64,000 nt of DNA from an uncultured Pelagibacteraceae bacterium (lineage in GTDB: Bacteria > Pseudomonadota > Alphaproteobacteria > Pelagibacterales > Pelagibacteraceae). The position numbers and the translations under genes were made by a program. The notes below the pieces were generated by a model. It was not told the DNA's origin, made no database searches, and saw nothing but the letters and a program-made list of their open reading frames with translations. This document shows positions 53,938 through 63,483 of the stretch, one piece after another (the first letter of the stretch is position 1; the number at the start of each line of letters is the position of its first letter). The stretch covers positions 1 through 64,000 of the forward strand of contig CACMFU010000005.1 of assembly GCA_902613065.1 (NCBI GenBank). Direction: 5' to 3'.

Positions 53938-55703
53938 TAAACTAAGGACTTACCTTTACCAGTAATCTTCTTACTTTCTTGATCTTTGGGCCCTAAAATC
54001 ATCTGATTATGAGGCTTTCCTGATGGTATCATTGGAAAACAATTTTCTACTTTATCAACCATACAATCAAATATTACAGGTCTGTCTGTATTCAACATTT
54101 CAATAATTTTATCGTCTAACTCTTCTGGTGTTTTTGCTCTTATACCAACACAGTTATATGCTTCAGCCAATTTGACAAAATCTGGTAGAGCAGCAGTATA
54201 ACTTTCAGAATAGTTTTTATCATGTAAAAGCTCTTGCCATTGTCTAACCATACCCATGTATTGATTATTCAATATAAATATTTTAATTGGAAGGTTGTAT
54301 TGTACCGCTGTAGACATTTCCTGTATTGTCATTAAAACTGAAGCCTCTCCAGCAATATCAATAACTAATTTTTTCGGATGAGCGACTTGAACACCTACTG
54401 CTGCTGGTAAACCATATCCCATTGTACCTAAACCGCCAGAGGTCATCCAACGATTTGGTTTATTAAATTTATAATGTTGTGCTGCCCACATTTGGTGCTG
54501 TCCAACCTCAGTTGTAATATAAGAGTCTTTATTTTTAGTTAATTCATATAATCTTTCAATTGCATATTGAGGTTTTATAGTCTCCTCACTACCAATATAA
54601 TCTAAAGATCTAACTGACCTCCATTTTTGAATTTTTTCCCACCATTTAGAAGTCTGTTGTTTATTTGATTTTAAGAATTTTGATTTTTTTTGTTTTAAAC
54701 TTTTCAAAGTAGAAGAAAGAACAGTTTTAACATCTCCTACAATAGCCAAATCAACTTTAACATTCTTATTAATAGACGATGGATCTATATCAATATGAAC
54801 TTTTTTTGATTTTGGTGAAAATTCATCTATTTTTCCTGTTATCCTATCGTCGAAACGTGCTCCAATGTTAATCATTAAATCACAGTCGTGCATTGCATTA
54901 TTTGCTTCATAAGTTCCATGCATGCCCAACATTCCCAAAAATTGATTATCATCACCTGGGAAAGACCCTAATCCTTGTAAAGTTGATGTAATTGGAAAAC
55001 CTGTTGCATAAACAAGTTCTCTTAAAAGTTCACTAGCTTTAGGTCCAGAATTAATCACTCCACCACCAGTATAAAAAATAGGTTTTGAAGATTTGCTCAT
55101 TAAATCAATTAACTGATCAATACTATTTTGATTAAAATGATTGTGAGATTTACCATTTAATTTGTTTTCTTTTTTGGGTTTTTTATATTTTGTTTTTTGA
55201 AATTGAATATCTTTTGGTATATCGACTAAAACTGGTCCTGGTCTACCAGTAGTTGCTACCTCAAAAGCTTTATGTATTGTGCTGGCTAAATCATTTATAT
55301 CTTTCACTAACCAATTATGTTTAGTGCAAGGTCTTGTTATTCCAGTTGTATCACATTCTTGAAATGCATCTGTACCAATTAAATGAGTTGGAACTTGTCC
55401 AGAGATACAGACTAATGGTATCGAATCCATATATGCATCGGTCAAAGCTGTAACTACATTTGTTGCACCCGGTCCTGAAGTTACTAAAATAACACCAGGT
55501 TTACCTGATGATCTTGCATATCCTTCTGCAGCATGACCTGCTCCTTGTTCATGTCTAACTAAGACATGTTTAATTGATTTAAAATTTTGTAATTCGTCAT
55601 AAATTGGAAGTACAGCACCGCCTGGATAACCAAAAATATGATCAACATTTTGATCCTCCATACACTTAAATACGATTTCAGCTCCTGAGTATAATTTTGA
55701 CAT
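53937..55703 (-). CDS. ilvI: Acetolactate synthase large subunit
   Basis: 588 residues with the three thiamine-diphosphate enzyme domains. The N-terminal domain has FGYPGGAVLPIYDEL and the catalytic glutamate in VRHEQGAGHAAEGYAR. The FAD-binding middle domain is present. The C-terminal thiamine-diphosphate motif is DIAGEASVLMTIQEM...LNNQYMGMVRQWQ; it starts GEA rather than the usual GDG, with the spacing kept. It forms acetolactate or acetohydroxybutyrate from pyruvate. It is the first gene of ilvI-ilvH-ilvC. Confidence 0.96.
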   Translation of the reverse strand: MSKLYSGAEIVFKCMEDQNVDHIFGYPGGAVLPIYDELQNFKSIKHVLVRHEQGAGHAAEGYARSSGKPGVILVTSGPGATNVVTALTDAYMDSIPLVCISGQVPTHLIGTDAFQECDTTGITRPCTKHNWLVKDINDLASTIHKAFEVATTGRPGPVLVDIPKDIQFQKTKYKKPKKENKLNGKSHNHFNQNSIDQLIDLMSKSSKPIFYTGGGVINSGPKASELLRELVYATGFPITSTLQGLGSFPGDDNQFLGMLGMHGTYEANNAMHDCDLMINIGARFDDRITGKIDEFSPKSKKVHIDIDPSSINKNVKVDLAIVGDVKTVLSSTLKSLKQKKSKFLKSNKQQTSKWWEKIQKWRSVRSLDYIGSEETIKPQYAIERLYELTKNKDSYITTEVGQHQMWAAQHYKFNKPNRWMTSGGLGTMGYGLPAAVGVQVAHPKKLVIDIAGEASVLMTIQEMSTAVQYNLPIKIFILNNQYMGMVRQWQELLHDKNYSESYTAALPDFVKLAEAYNCVGIRAKTPEELDDKIIEMLNTDRPVIFDCMVDKVENCFPMIPSGKPHNQMILGPKDQESKKITGKGKSLV

Positions 55704-55744
55704 TAAGACAATCTAGCTGAAGTTGTGCTAATAGGTCAAGCAAT

Positions 55745-56665
55745 CTATGCTGATTTAGGAAATTTTTTTAAAAATGATTTTAGTCTATTAAATTTTATTT
55801 TTTGCCAATCAGACATTTGTCCTCTTGCCCAAGTAGACTGTCTCTTAGCATATTGCCTTGTTTTTATTGATATTTTTTCTTTCAATTCAGTAAGATCTAT
55901 TCTTTTGTCGAGATATTCTTTAATCTCACTTAGACCAATAACTTTATTAGAAGATAAATCTTTCTTTATTCTTAATTTATAAAAACTCTTAGCCTCTTTT
56001 ATTGCTCCATCTCTTAACATTTCATTTGTTCTAAAAGAAATTCTCTCAATTAATTTATCTCTAGGATAATCGATATGTAACTTTATAAAACTGTCCTGAT
56101 TAAAATCAGAGTATGTTTCACTGTACCAATCAAACAAAGATTTATTTGTAAACTTTTTTACTTCGAAGGCTCTTATTGATCTTTGTGTATCGTTTTTGTT
56201 AATTTTTTTTTTGCAAAGTGGGTCTAGTTTAATAAGTTCGGAATAAAATTTAATTTGTCCAATTTTCGATTGTTTTTTTCTTATTCTATTTCGAAAGGTA
56301 GGTGGAATATCTGGGATTTTAACTATACCATCGATAAGTGCTTTAAAATACAAACCAGTACCGCCTACAAGAATTGGAATTTTATTTTTTTTCTTGATAC
56401 TGGTAATTTTTAACTTGGCATCCTTAAGCCAATTTCCTGTAGAGTAATTTTCCTTTACACTTTTAAATCCATACAAATGATGTGTTATGTTTTTTAAATT
56501 ATTTCGATGAGGTCTTGCTGTGAGAATTTTTAATTCTTTAAAAATTTGCATACTATCTGCATTTATAACTTCTCCATTTATTTTTTTTGCAAGCTGTATA
56601 GCAAATTTTGATTTTCCGGATGCTGTTGGTCCTGAAATAAGAATTATTTTGGACTTTAAGTCCAT
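55745..56665 (-). CDS. miaA: tRNA dimethylallyltransferase MiaA
   Basis: 306 residues. It has the P-loop ISGPTASGKSKFA (8-20), the substrate motif NADSMQIFKEL, and the VGGTGLYFKALIDG segment. TRQYAKRQSTWARGQ near the C-terminus is typical. It adds a dimethylallyl group to adenosine 37 of tRNAs reading UNN codons, improving decoding. It overlaps the degP-like gene by 1 nt. Confidence 0.95.
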   Translation of the reverse strand: MDLKSKIILISGPTASGKSKFAIQLAKKINGEVINADSMQIFKELKILTARPHRNNLKNITHHLYGFKSVKENYSTGNWLKDAKLKITSIKKKNKIPILVGGTGLYFKALIDGIVKIPDIPPTFRNRIRKKQSKIGQIKFYSELIKLDPLCKKKINKNDTQRSIRAFEVKKFTNKSLFDWYSETYSDFNQDSFIKLHIDYPRDKLIERISFRTNEMLRDGAIKEAKSFYKLRIKKDLSSNKVIGLSEIKEYLDKRIDLTELKEKISIKTRQYAKRQSTWARGQMSDWQKIKFNRLKSFLKKFPKSA

Positions 56666-58068
56666 TAATTTAGTTTAACACCAATATATCTTCTTTGGTT
56701 ATTATTATTGTAAATGGCAATAAGTAAACTTTTATCATTACTTTTTAGAGCTAATTTTACAATATTATCTAGATCACCAATGGTATTGATTTTTTTCTTT
56801 TGTGCTTCAACAATAATATTATTCACTTGAAGATAGTTAACTGGGCTATCTTTATCGATTTCTGTGATAACTAATCCTGTTGTATTTTTTGGTAAATTTC
56901 TTTCTTTAATGTCATCTTTATTTAGCAATCTAACTTTTATTTTCAAACCATCGATTGCATCTTCTTTAGGTTTTTCTGTTACTAAACCTTGAGATTTAAA
57001 ATCTTCAGATGTTTCTAGTCTTCCAAGTATAATTTCCTTGGTTATTTCACGTTTATTTCTCCAAACTTTAAGTTTTACCCTTTTTCCAACTTCTGTTTCA
57101 GCCACCATTCTTGGAAGTTCACTCATTTCGTTAATTTTTTTACCATCAAATTCTAAAATTATGTCTCCAGCTTTAATTCCTCCCTTATCTGATGGACTAT
57201 TTTCAGCTACACTAGCAACAAGTGCTCCTCTTGGTTCATCTAATTTTTCAACATCTGCAATATCCTTTGTGACAGTTTGAATTCTAACACCTAGCCATCC
57301 TCTTTTAGTTTCACCAAATTCAATTAATTGATTAATTACTTTTTGTGCACTATTAGAAGGTATTGCAAAACCAATTCCAATTGAACCTGATTGACCTAAT
57401 ATTGCTGTATTAATTCCAACTACATCACCATCCATATTGAATAATGGACCACCAGAATTACCTTGGTTTATAGATGCATCAGTTTGAATGTAGTCTTCAT
57501 ATCTAGAAAGTCCAATGCTTCTATTTCTTGCAGAGATTATTCCTGCGGTAACCGTTCCACCTAAGCCAAATGGATTCCCAATTGCAATAACCCAATCACC
57601 AATTCTTGCTGTATCAGAGTCTCCAAATTTAACTGGGGTAAATTTCTGATCTGACTCTATTTGAAGAACAGCCAAATCCATGCCAGGATCAGCTCCAATT
57701 ACTTTTGCCTTTATATTTTTTTCACCATTAACTCTAACAAAAACATCTTCTGCACCCTGAATCACATGATTATTTGTAATAACAATTCCTTTTTCATCTA
57801 TTATGAAGCCAGATCCAAGTGCACTTGTCTGTCTCTTTTGAGGAGTTCCATAATCTTTGAACATATCTTCAAAAGGTGACCCTGGAGGAAATTCAAATGG
57901 AAATGGATTAGATCTTGTGGTTATCGTTGTTGTAGTCGAGATATTTACAACTGATGGCATTAATTTTTCAGCAAGATCTGCAAAAGACGCAGGCATGTTT
58001 GCTGCGTTAGAAATATTTTGAATATTAATTGAAAATAATATTACTAATAAAATCTTTATAAATCTCAT
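56665..58068 (-). CDS. Do-like periplasmic serine protease (DegP/DegQ family)
   Basis: 467 residues from ATG 58068, which overlaps the DUF2065 stop (ATGA); the frame's longer start is disfavoured. A signal peptide (about 1-22) is followed by the trypsin-like domain with the triad in TNNHVI (H101), GMDLAVLQ (D131) and GNSGGPLF (S205). A PDZ domain lies at about 255-345 and a shorter second PDZ-like domain near the C-terminus. It degrades or refolds damaged envelope proteins. It sits with hflK/hflC in a quality-control operon. Confidence 0.94.
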   Translation of the reverse strand: MRFIKILLVILFSINIQNISNAANMPASFADLAEKLMPSVVNISTTTTITTRSNPFPFEFPPGSPFEDMFKDYGTPQKRQTSALGSGFIIDEKGIVITNNHVIQGAEDVFVRVNGEKNIKAKVIGADPGMDLAVLQIESDQKFTPVKFGDSDTARIGDWVIAIGNPFGLGGTVTAGIISARNRSIGLSRYEDYIQTDASINQGNSGGPLFNMDGDVVGINTAILGQSGSIGIGFAIPSNSAQKVINQLIEFGETKRGWLGVRIQTVTKDIADVEKLDEPRGALVASVAENSPSDKGGIKAGDIILEFDGKKINEMSELPRMVAETEVGKRVKLKVWRNKREITKEIILGRLETSEDFKSQGLVTEKPKEDAIDGLKIKVRLLNKDDIKERNLPKNTTGLVITEIDKDSPVNYLQVNNIIVEAQKKKINTIGDLDNIVKLALKSNDKSLLIAIYNNNNQRRYIGVKLN

Positions 58069-58250
58069 CTTTTTAAGTACCAAATAATAAAAAAACCAAT
58101 TACTGCAAATATTAATCCGCCAGTTCTTAGCTGATTATCAGTAGCTTCTTTCAATTTAATTATCATATTTTTCATTTTTGATGGAAATATGGCGTAAAGA
58201 ATACCTTCAATAAAAAGGAATAGACCAAATGCGATGATCAATTCTCTCAT
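58065..58250 (-). CDS. DUF2065 small membrane protein
   Basis: 61 residues with two hydrophobic segments (about 3-20 and 43-58) and the family pattern LFLFIEGILYAIFPSKMK. DUF2065 proteins are commonly encoded next to hflC in proteobacteria; their function is unknown. It lies 5 nt after hflC and its stop overlaps the protease ATG. The position suggests a role near the HflKC complex. Confidence 0.88.
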   Translation of the reverse strand: MRELIIAFGLFLFIEGILYAIFPSKMKNMIIKLKEATDNQLRTGGLIFAVIGFFIIWYLKR

Positions 58251-58255
58251 TAAAA

Positions 58256-59125
58256 TTACTCTACTTTTTGATCAATATTTCCGAAAAATTTAAAAAATTC
58301 ACTATCTGGTGAAAGTATCATTGAAGTTTCGCCACCAATCAAAGCTTTTTGATAAGCTTGCATAGCTCTATAGAATGCGAAAAATTCAGGATCTTGTCCG
58401 AAGGCATCAGCAAAAATCTTATTTTTCAAACCATCACCTTCTCCTTTCATAATCTCGGATTTTTTTTGCGCATCTGCAAGTATAACTGTTACCTCTTTAT
58501 CAGCAGTTGAGGTAATTGTTACTGCCATCTCTGCACCTTTCGCTCTAAATTCTTTTGCTTCTCTTTCTCTTTCAGTTTGCATTCTTCTAAAAATTGCGTC
58601 ACTATTTGCTTGTGGAAGATCTGCTCTTTTAATTCTTACATCAACAATACTAATACCAAAATTTTCTGCTTCATTATTTACACCTTCTTGAATTAATGAC
58701 ATTTGTTTTGTTCTATCTTCTGATAAAAGTGTTTGTAGTTCTTGCTGACCAAGCACGTTTCTTATTCTAGAATTTATAATTGTAGCTAATCTTGATCTTG
58801 CAACTCTTTCATTACCAACAGATATATAAAATTTAAGTGGATCAATTATTTGAAATCTAGCAAATGCATCAACAATTAATCTTTTTTGATCTGATGCAAT
58901 TACTTCCTCTGGTGGTGTATCAAGATTTAAAATTCTTTTATCTAAGAATACAACGTTTTGTATAAATGGAATTTTAAAATTAATTCCAGGTTTAGAAATA
59001 ATTCTTTTTGGATCACCAAATTGAAGTACTATTGCTTGGTTAACTTCTTTAACTATAAAAACTGAAAAGTAAATTGTTGCAGCAATTATTATTATTATTG
59101 GTAATAAAAATTTTCCAGCTTTCAT
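58256..59125 (-). CDS. hflC: Band-7 (SPFH) protein HflC
   Basis: 289 residues. One N-terminal membrane anchor (about 5-24) precedes an SPFH domain opening VKEVNQAIVLQFGDPKRII. Coiled-coil regions and a C-terminal segment FFAFYRAMQAYQKALIGGETSMILSPDSEFF follow, all typical of HflC. With HflK it forms the periplasmic cage around FtsH hexamers and modulates membrane-protein degradation. It follows hflK with a 1-nt gap. Confidence 0.94.
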   Translation of the reverse strand: MKAGKFLLPIIIIIAATIYFSVFIVKEVNQAIVLQFGDPKRIISKPGINFKIPFIQNVVFLDKRILNLDTPPEEVIASDQKRLIVDAFARFQIIDPLKFYISVGNERVARSRLATIINSRIRNVLGQQELQTLLSEDRTKQMSLIQEGVNNEAENFGISIVDVRIKRADLPQANSDAIFRRMQTEREREAKEFRAKGAEMAVTITSTADKEVTVILADAQKKSEIMKGEGDGLKNKIFADAFGQDPEFFAFYRAMQAYQKALIGGETSMILSPDSEFFKFFGNIDQKVE

Positions 59126-59126
59126 T

Positions 59127-60218
59127 CTAATTAGTCCCCGTCTTTAACTCTTGCAAAGGCAAATAAGGTACTACACCTTCACCTGAATTTTTATCGATTA
59201 TAATTTTATTAATATCTGCCAATACCTCTTCCATTGTCTCAAGATACATTCTTTCTTGAGTTACTTTTTTGGCTTTTGCATACTCATTATATATTGATAA
59301 AAATCTACTTGCTTCTCCTTCTGCCTTTGCAACAACTTCTTTTTTATAAGCTTCTGCTGCTTGTAGAATTTTTGCTGCTTCCCCTCGTGCTCTTGGAATT
59401 ACATCGTTAGCATATGCTTCTGCCTCGTTTTTAGACCTTTCCATATCTGCTCTCGCAGCTTGGACATCTCTAAATGCATCAATAACTTGGTCTGGTGGAT
59501 CGGCTTTTTGAGTTTGAACTTGTGTAATTTGAATTCCACTTGTGTATTCATCTAAAATTTCTTGTATTATTTCTTGAGTATCAGCTTCTATAAGAGATCT
59601 ACCTTCAGTGAGTATCGGTTGAATATCAGATCGAGCAATAACCTCTCTCATTGCTGTTTCTGCAGCTGCTTTAACAGTTCCTTCTGGATCTTGAATTTTA
59701 AATAAAAAATTTCCAGCGTCTTTAATTACCCAAAACACTGAAAAATCAATGTTAACTATGTTTTCATCACCCGTTAACATTAAACTTTCTTCTGGAACAT
59801 CTGCAACTCCCCCTGATGAAAATCCACTGTCTCTTTCTGACCTAAATCCAATATCCATCCTATTAACTTTTGTAACTTTAGGGGTTAAGACATTTTCAAT
59901 TGGAAAAGGAAGATGGTAATTTAATCCAGGCTGTGTAGTTTTAACAAATTTTCCAAATCTCAATACAACACCTTGTTCATCAGGTAAAACTCTGTAAAGG
60001 CCACTTAAAGTCCAAACAACTAAAAGAATTATAAGACCAATTATTATTGGCTTAGCACCACCTTTGCCGCCACCCAAGAATCTGTTTATTATTGATTGTA
60101 GCTTACCTATGACTTCATCAATATTTGGAGGTGTAGGACCTTTTCTAAATCCACCATTTCCGCTACCGCCGCCTCCTGGAGGTGCTCCCCATGGGCTTTG
60201 ATTTCTAAAATCACTCAT
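59127..60218 (-). CDS. hflK: Band-7 (SPFH) protein HflK
   Basis: 363 residues. A glycine/proline-rich cytoplasmic N-terminus (about 1-30) precedes a membrane anchor (about 57-74) and an SPFH domain with VLPDEQGVVLRFGKFVKTTQPGLNYHLPFP. A long coiled coil (about 250-330, DVQAARADMERSKNEAEAYAND) follows. It is the partner of HflC in regulating FtsH. The start codon falls inside a long imperfect palindrome (60213-60250) shared with the divergent mrp gene. Confidence 0.94.
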   Translation of the reverse strand: MSDFRNQSPWGAPPGGGGSGNGGFRKGPTPPNIDEVIGKLQSIINRFLGGGKGGAKPIIIGLIILLVVWTLSGLYRVLPDEQGVVLRFGKFVKTTQPGLNYHLPFPIENVLTPKVTKVNRMDIGFRSERDSGFSSGGVADVPEESLMLTGDENIVNIDFSVFWVIKDAGNFLFKIQDPEGTVKAAAETAMREVIARSDIQPILTEGRSLIEADTQEIIQEILDEYTSGIQITQVQTQKADPPDQVIDAFRDVQAARADMERSKNEAEAYANDVIPRARGEAAKILQAAEAYKKEVVAKAEGEASRFLSIYNEYAKAKKVTQERMYLETMEEVLADINKIIIDKNSGEGVVPYLPLQELKTGTN

Positions 60219-60250
60219 AATACGACACTCTATATAGTGTCTTTATGAGT
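60213..60250. promoter_or_regulatory. Imperfect palindrome between hflK and mrp
   Basis: Two nested inverted repeats: ACTCATAA (60213-60220) with TTATGAGT (60243-60250), and GACACT (60224-60229) with AGTGTC (60236-60241). The outer arm covers the hflK start codon, and mrp begins 22 nt beyond. It could be an operator for a dimeric regulator controlling both divergent genes, or a hairpin in the hflK leader. Confidence 0.45.
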
Positions 60251-60272
60251 AAAAACAAGATAATGGTAAATT

Positions 60273-61097
60273 ATGGACAATAAAAAAGTAGGTTTAAGTG
60301 ACACAACAAAGGCAAAAACAGAGCCAAAAACCTTTAGAAGGAACTCGATTATTGGAACAAAGTTTACAATTGCAATCTCAAGTGCAAAAGGAGGAGTTGG
60401 AAAATCAACATTTGCCTCGAATCTTGCTTTAGCATTAAAAAATATGGACTTAAATGTCGGCTTACTTGACGCAGATATATATGGACCATCATTGCCAAAG
60501 TTATTCTCAATAAATGAAAAGCCTGAAAGTGATGGGCAAAAATTAAAGCCAATTAAGAAATATGGAATTCAATGTATGTCTATAGGATTTTTAACAGATG
60601 AGCAAACGCCAATGATTTGGAGGGGTCCAATGGTAATTTCCGCAATAAAAACTTTTACACAAAAAGTTTTATGGGAAAATTTAGATTTTTTAATTGTTGA
60701 TATGCCTCCAGGTACAGGAGATACACAATTAACTTTTGCTCAGGAAATAAATATGGATGGAGTAATAATTATATCTACTCCACAAGAAATAGCTTTGCAG
60801 GACGTAAGGCGTGGAATCAGAATGTTTGATAAACTTAAAGTAAAAATATTAGGGTTAATAGATAATATGAGTCACTTTATTGGAGATGATGGAAAAAAAT
60901 ATGCAATTTTTGGTGAAGGTGGTGTAAAAAAGACTGCTGATGAATTTAAAAAAGATTTTCTAGGTGAAATACCAATTGATCCAGAAGTTGGAAAACAAGG
61001 CGATATGGGCTCACCTATTGTTGAAAGCAAACCAGATCACAAAATATCTAAAACTTATTTAAAATTAGCTGAAAAGATTAAATCAATTTATCTTTAA
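60273..61097 (+). CDS. Mrp/NBP35-family iron-sulfur carrier ATPase
   Basis: 274 residues. It has a deviant Walker A in [11 protein letters not shown] (36-46), [16 protein letters not shown], and the [21 protein letters not shown] region. That region lacks the usual CxxC (typical CPxC), so a key cluster-binding cysteine motif is absent or altered. The N-terminal DUF59/MIP18 domain common in Mrp is also missing. It probably loads iron-sulfur clusters, but the missing cysteines make that uncertain. It overlaps thyX convergently by 20 nt. Confidence 0.85.
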   Translation: MDNKKVGLSDTTKAKTEPKTFRRNSIIGTKFTIAISSAKGGVGKSTFASNLALALKNMDLNVGLLDADIYGPSLPKLFSINEKPESDGQKLKPIKKYGIQCMSIGFLTDEQTPMIWRGPMVISAIKTFTQKVLWENLDFLIVDMPPGTGDTQLTFAQEINMDGVIIISTPQEIALQDVRRGIRMFDKLKVKILGLIDNMSHFIGDDGKKYAIFGEGGVKKTADEFKKDFLGEIPIDPEVGKQGDMGSPIVESKPDHKISKTYLKLAEKIKSIYL

Positions 61098-62025
61098 GAT
61101 CGAAAGCTTCCATAAGTTCGTTCCATTCTCTTTTCGATAAACCTGTGTCATCGATAGAAACATTTTCACCTTTTATAAGTTTTTGAATAATAATTTTTCC
61201 TTTTGCTGAAACTTCTGTTCCACCAACCCTATAATCCATGAAGGCTTCATAAGTTATTGGCACCCATTTTTTTACAGTATCAAGCATAGCATCTGCATAA
61301 GCTCTAATCTCGTACTGAGCATGATGATCTGCTCTGAGTCTCAAAAAATTCATCAGATTTAATAAATCTGTTTTCCAATACCATTGCGTGTAAGTATTTA
61401 ATGTTAAGTTCATTCTTGCAAGCTCTCTTGCTAAACCTATAGCATTTTTATCTATAGTTGATCCATCATATCTTTCATTAAGCATAGTTTCATAATTATT
61501 ATAAGTTTGTTCAGCATCTCCTTTTAATAAATTTAAAACTTTTTCTGCTTTTTCTCCATCTAAAATATCACCTCTACCTTGTCTATTACTTTGCGATTGA
61601 GCAGCAAGATGTTGTGGCTCAGGTAAATAAAATTCTTTATCTAAGATTGAGTATCTTGCAGAGTATTCATTTACATTTGCTGTTCTGTGTCTAATCCATT
61701 GTCTTGCTATAAATATAGGTAGCTTTACATGATATTTTATTTCACACATTTCAAAAGGAGTACTATGCCAATGCCTCATTAAATATTTTATTAAACCAGA
61801 ATCTGTTGAAACTTTTTTTGTGCCTTTTCCATAAGAAACTCTAGCTGATTGAACTACCGAGGTATCATCGCCCATATAGTCAACAACTCTTATAAAACCA
61901 TGGTCTAATATTGGAATTGCATCGTACAGAATTTTTTCAAGTTCTGGAGCTGTTACTCTTTTTGTTGAATTTTGCTGAGATTGCTGATCTTTTATTTCTT
62001 TTATTTGTTCGTCGGTTAACTTCAT
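61078..62025 (-). CDS. thyX: Flavin-dependent thymidylate synthase
   Basis: 315 residues. The ThyX signature [19 protein letters not shown] (108-126) is complete, with Ser122 and the RHR triad (112-114). FAD/dUMP-binding segments are [17 protein letters not shown] and [23 protein letters not shown]. It makes dTMP using methylene-tetrahydrofolate and NADPH via FAD. ThyX in place of ThyA is usual in Pelagibacterales. It is transcribed leftward from a spacer it shares with the tmRNA promoter. Confidence 0.96.
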   Translation of the reverse strand: MKLTDEQIKEIKDQQSQQNSTKRVTAPELEKILYDAIPILDHGFIRVVDYMGDDTSVVQSARVSYGKGTKKVSTDSGLIKYLMRHWHSTPFEMCEIKYHVKLPIFIARQWIRHRTANVNEYSARYSILDKEFYLPEPQHLAAQSQSNRQGRGDILDGEKAEKVLNLLKGDAEQTYNNYETMLNERYDGSTIDKNAIGLARELARMNLTLNTYTQWYWKTDLLNLMNFLRLRADHHAQYEIRAYADAMLDTVKKWVPITYEAFMDYRVGGTEVSAKGKIIIQKLIKGENVSIDDTGLSKREWNELMEAFDLKDKLI

Positions 62026-62035
62026 GAATAATTTA

Positions 62036-62063
62036 TTGAATCTATTGAATTTGGTTTTATATT
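62036..62063 (+). promoter_or_regulatory. Candidate promoter of the tmRNA gene
   Basis: Rightward TTGAAT (62036-62041) and TATATT (62058-62063), spaced by 16 nt. Predicted initiation is near 62070, which agrees with the inferred 5' end of the acceptor half of the permuted tmRNA. A second TTGAAT at 62045 is too close to serve. Confidence 0.45.
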
Positions 62064-62070
62064 ATTAATG

Positions 62071-62330
62071 TTGGTTTTCCAACTATGACGATAAACGAAT
62101 TTCGTAATAACCATTACGGACGTGGGGGCAGTACCCACCACCTCCACCATTTTCAACTTATGGGGGTGAATTAGGATCGACGGATGACTAAAAGTTATTC
62201 TTTCGTTCGGTATTGTTCCGCCGTGAAGGGCTAATTTATAAATGCTAACGAAAGTTACGCACTTGCAGCTTAATTAATTTATTAATTAAGTTACGGGGTC
62301 TGGGGCACCTGGCAACAGAACGCCCCTTAA
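62071..62330 (+). ncRNA. ssrA: Circularly permuted two-piece tmRNA
   Basis: The acceptor half comes first. Its T-stem is GTGGG/CCCAC (62122-62126, 62134-62138), its acceptor 3' strand is CACCTCC (62139-62145), and ACCA is encoded at 62146-62149. A 12-nt linker follows, then the coding half starting GGGGGTG at 62162 (GGATCGACGG motif). The acceptor halves pair over 7 bp with a G3-U70 wobble, the alanine-tRNA identity signal. The tag frame at 62244-62273 reads ANESYALAA then TAA. A GGGGC/GCCCC stem (62302-62326) closes the coding half. Outer ends are approximate. This permutation is typical of Alphaproteobacteria. Confidence 0.92.
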
Positions 62331-62344
62331 TAAATATTTGTTTT

Positions 62345-62430
62345 TGGTGCGGTCAGAGAGACTCGAACTCTCATGGGCTAGGCCCACACGGCCCTCAACC
62401 GTGCCTGTCTACCAGTTTCAGCATGACCGC
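62345..62430 (-). tRNA. tRNA-Leu (anticodon GAG)
   Basis: 86 nt including an encoded CCA. The acceptor stem is GCGGTCA/TGACCGC, the anticodon stem CACGG/CCGTG with loop TTGAGGG (anticodon GAG), the long variable arm TGGGC-CTA-GCCCA, and the T-arm GAGAG-TTCGAGT-CTCTC. It reads CUC and CUU codons. It lies convergent to the tmRNA gene. Confidence 0.97.
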
Positions 62431-62488
62431 ATGTTATGCGGCAGATTAAATGAATGACAATTCTATTTCAAGTTGATAAGTTTTTTTT

Positions 62489-63478
62489 ATGGAATTTACT
62501 AGTGAAATAAAAAAAGCAACAAGTTCAATTTATAACAAAGTATCAAAAAAAATTCCAGAGATAGAATGGGCTACACATGCACCTTACATTTATAAAATTA
62601 ATAAATTAAAGAAAGAGAAGAACGCAGTAATTCTTGCCCACAATTATCAAACACCAGAAATTTATCACGGCATTTCAGATTTTTCTGCGGATTCTTTAGC
62701 ATTAGCGGTAGAGGCTGCAAAAACAAAAGCAGATATAATTGTCATGTGTGGAGTTCATTTTATGGCTGAAACTGCAAAATTAATGAGCCCTGAAAAAAAA
62801 GTTTTATTACCAGATATGAAGGCAGGCTGTTCACTGTCCTCGTCTATAACAGGCGATGATGTTAGAAATCTAAAAAAACAATATCCTGGTGTTCCAGTGG
62901 TCTCGTATGTAAATACATCTGCTGATGTAAAGGCTGAAACTGATGTTTGCTGTACATCTGCGAATGCAGTAAAAATTGTAGAATCATTAGGAGTAAAAAA
63001 AGTTATATTTTTACCTGATGATTTTTTAGCAAAATATGTAGCATCACAAACTGATATAGAAATTATTTCTTGGAAGGGAACTTGTGAAGTGCATGAACAA
63101 TTCAATGATCAAGAAATTAATGATATTAGAAAAGCTAATCCAGGTATAAAAATAATAGCCCATCCAGAATGTCCGCCTGATGTGATACAAGCATCTGATT
63201 TTGCAGGTTCTACAAGTGGAATGATTAAATATGTAAGAGATAATCAACCAGAAAAAGTCATGATGGTAACGGAATGCTCAATGAGCGATAACGTACAAAT
63301 TGATAATCCAAATGTTGAATTTATTAGACCGTGTAATCTTTGTCCTCATATGAAAAGAATAACTTTGCCTAAAATATTAGATTGTTTAGAAAATGAAACT
63401 AACGAATTAATAATGGACAATGAGACAATCGAAAAAGCAAGAAAATCTGTAGAGAGAATGGCAGAAATAGGCAGATAA
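62489..63478 (+). CDS. nadA: Quinolinate synthase
   Basis: 329 residues. Features include AVILAHNYQTPEIYHGISDFSADSL, cluster cysteines in MKAGCSLSSS, VTECSMSDNV and CNLCPHMK, and the AHPECPP segment. It condenses iminoaspartate with dihydroxyacetone phosphate to quinolinate using an oxygen-sensitive [4Fe-4S] cluster. nadC follows 5 nt later, so the two form an NAD-synthesis unit. Confidence 0.96.
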   Translation: MEFTSEIKKATSSIYNKVSKKIPEIEWATHAPYIYKINKLKKEKNAVILAHNYQTPEIYHGISDFSADSLALAVEAAKTKADIIVMCGVHFMAETAKLMSPEKKVLLPDMKAGCSLSSSITGDDVRNLKKQYPGVPVVSYVNTSADVKAETDVCCTSANAVKIVESLGVKKVIFLPDDFLAKYVASQTDIEIISWKGTCEVHEQFNDQEINDIRKANPGIKIIAHPECPPDVIQASDFAGSTSGMIKYVRDNQPEKVMMVTECSMSDNVQIDNPNVEFIRPCNLCPHMKRITLPKILDCLENETNELIMDNETIEKARKSVERMAEIGR

Positions 63479-63483
63479 AATCT

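Noticed and set aside
62755-63105. 116-codon open frame on the - strand
   Set aside because: Antisense shadow of nadA, which has full family motifs.
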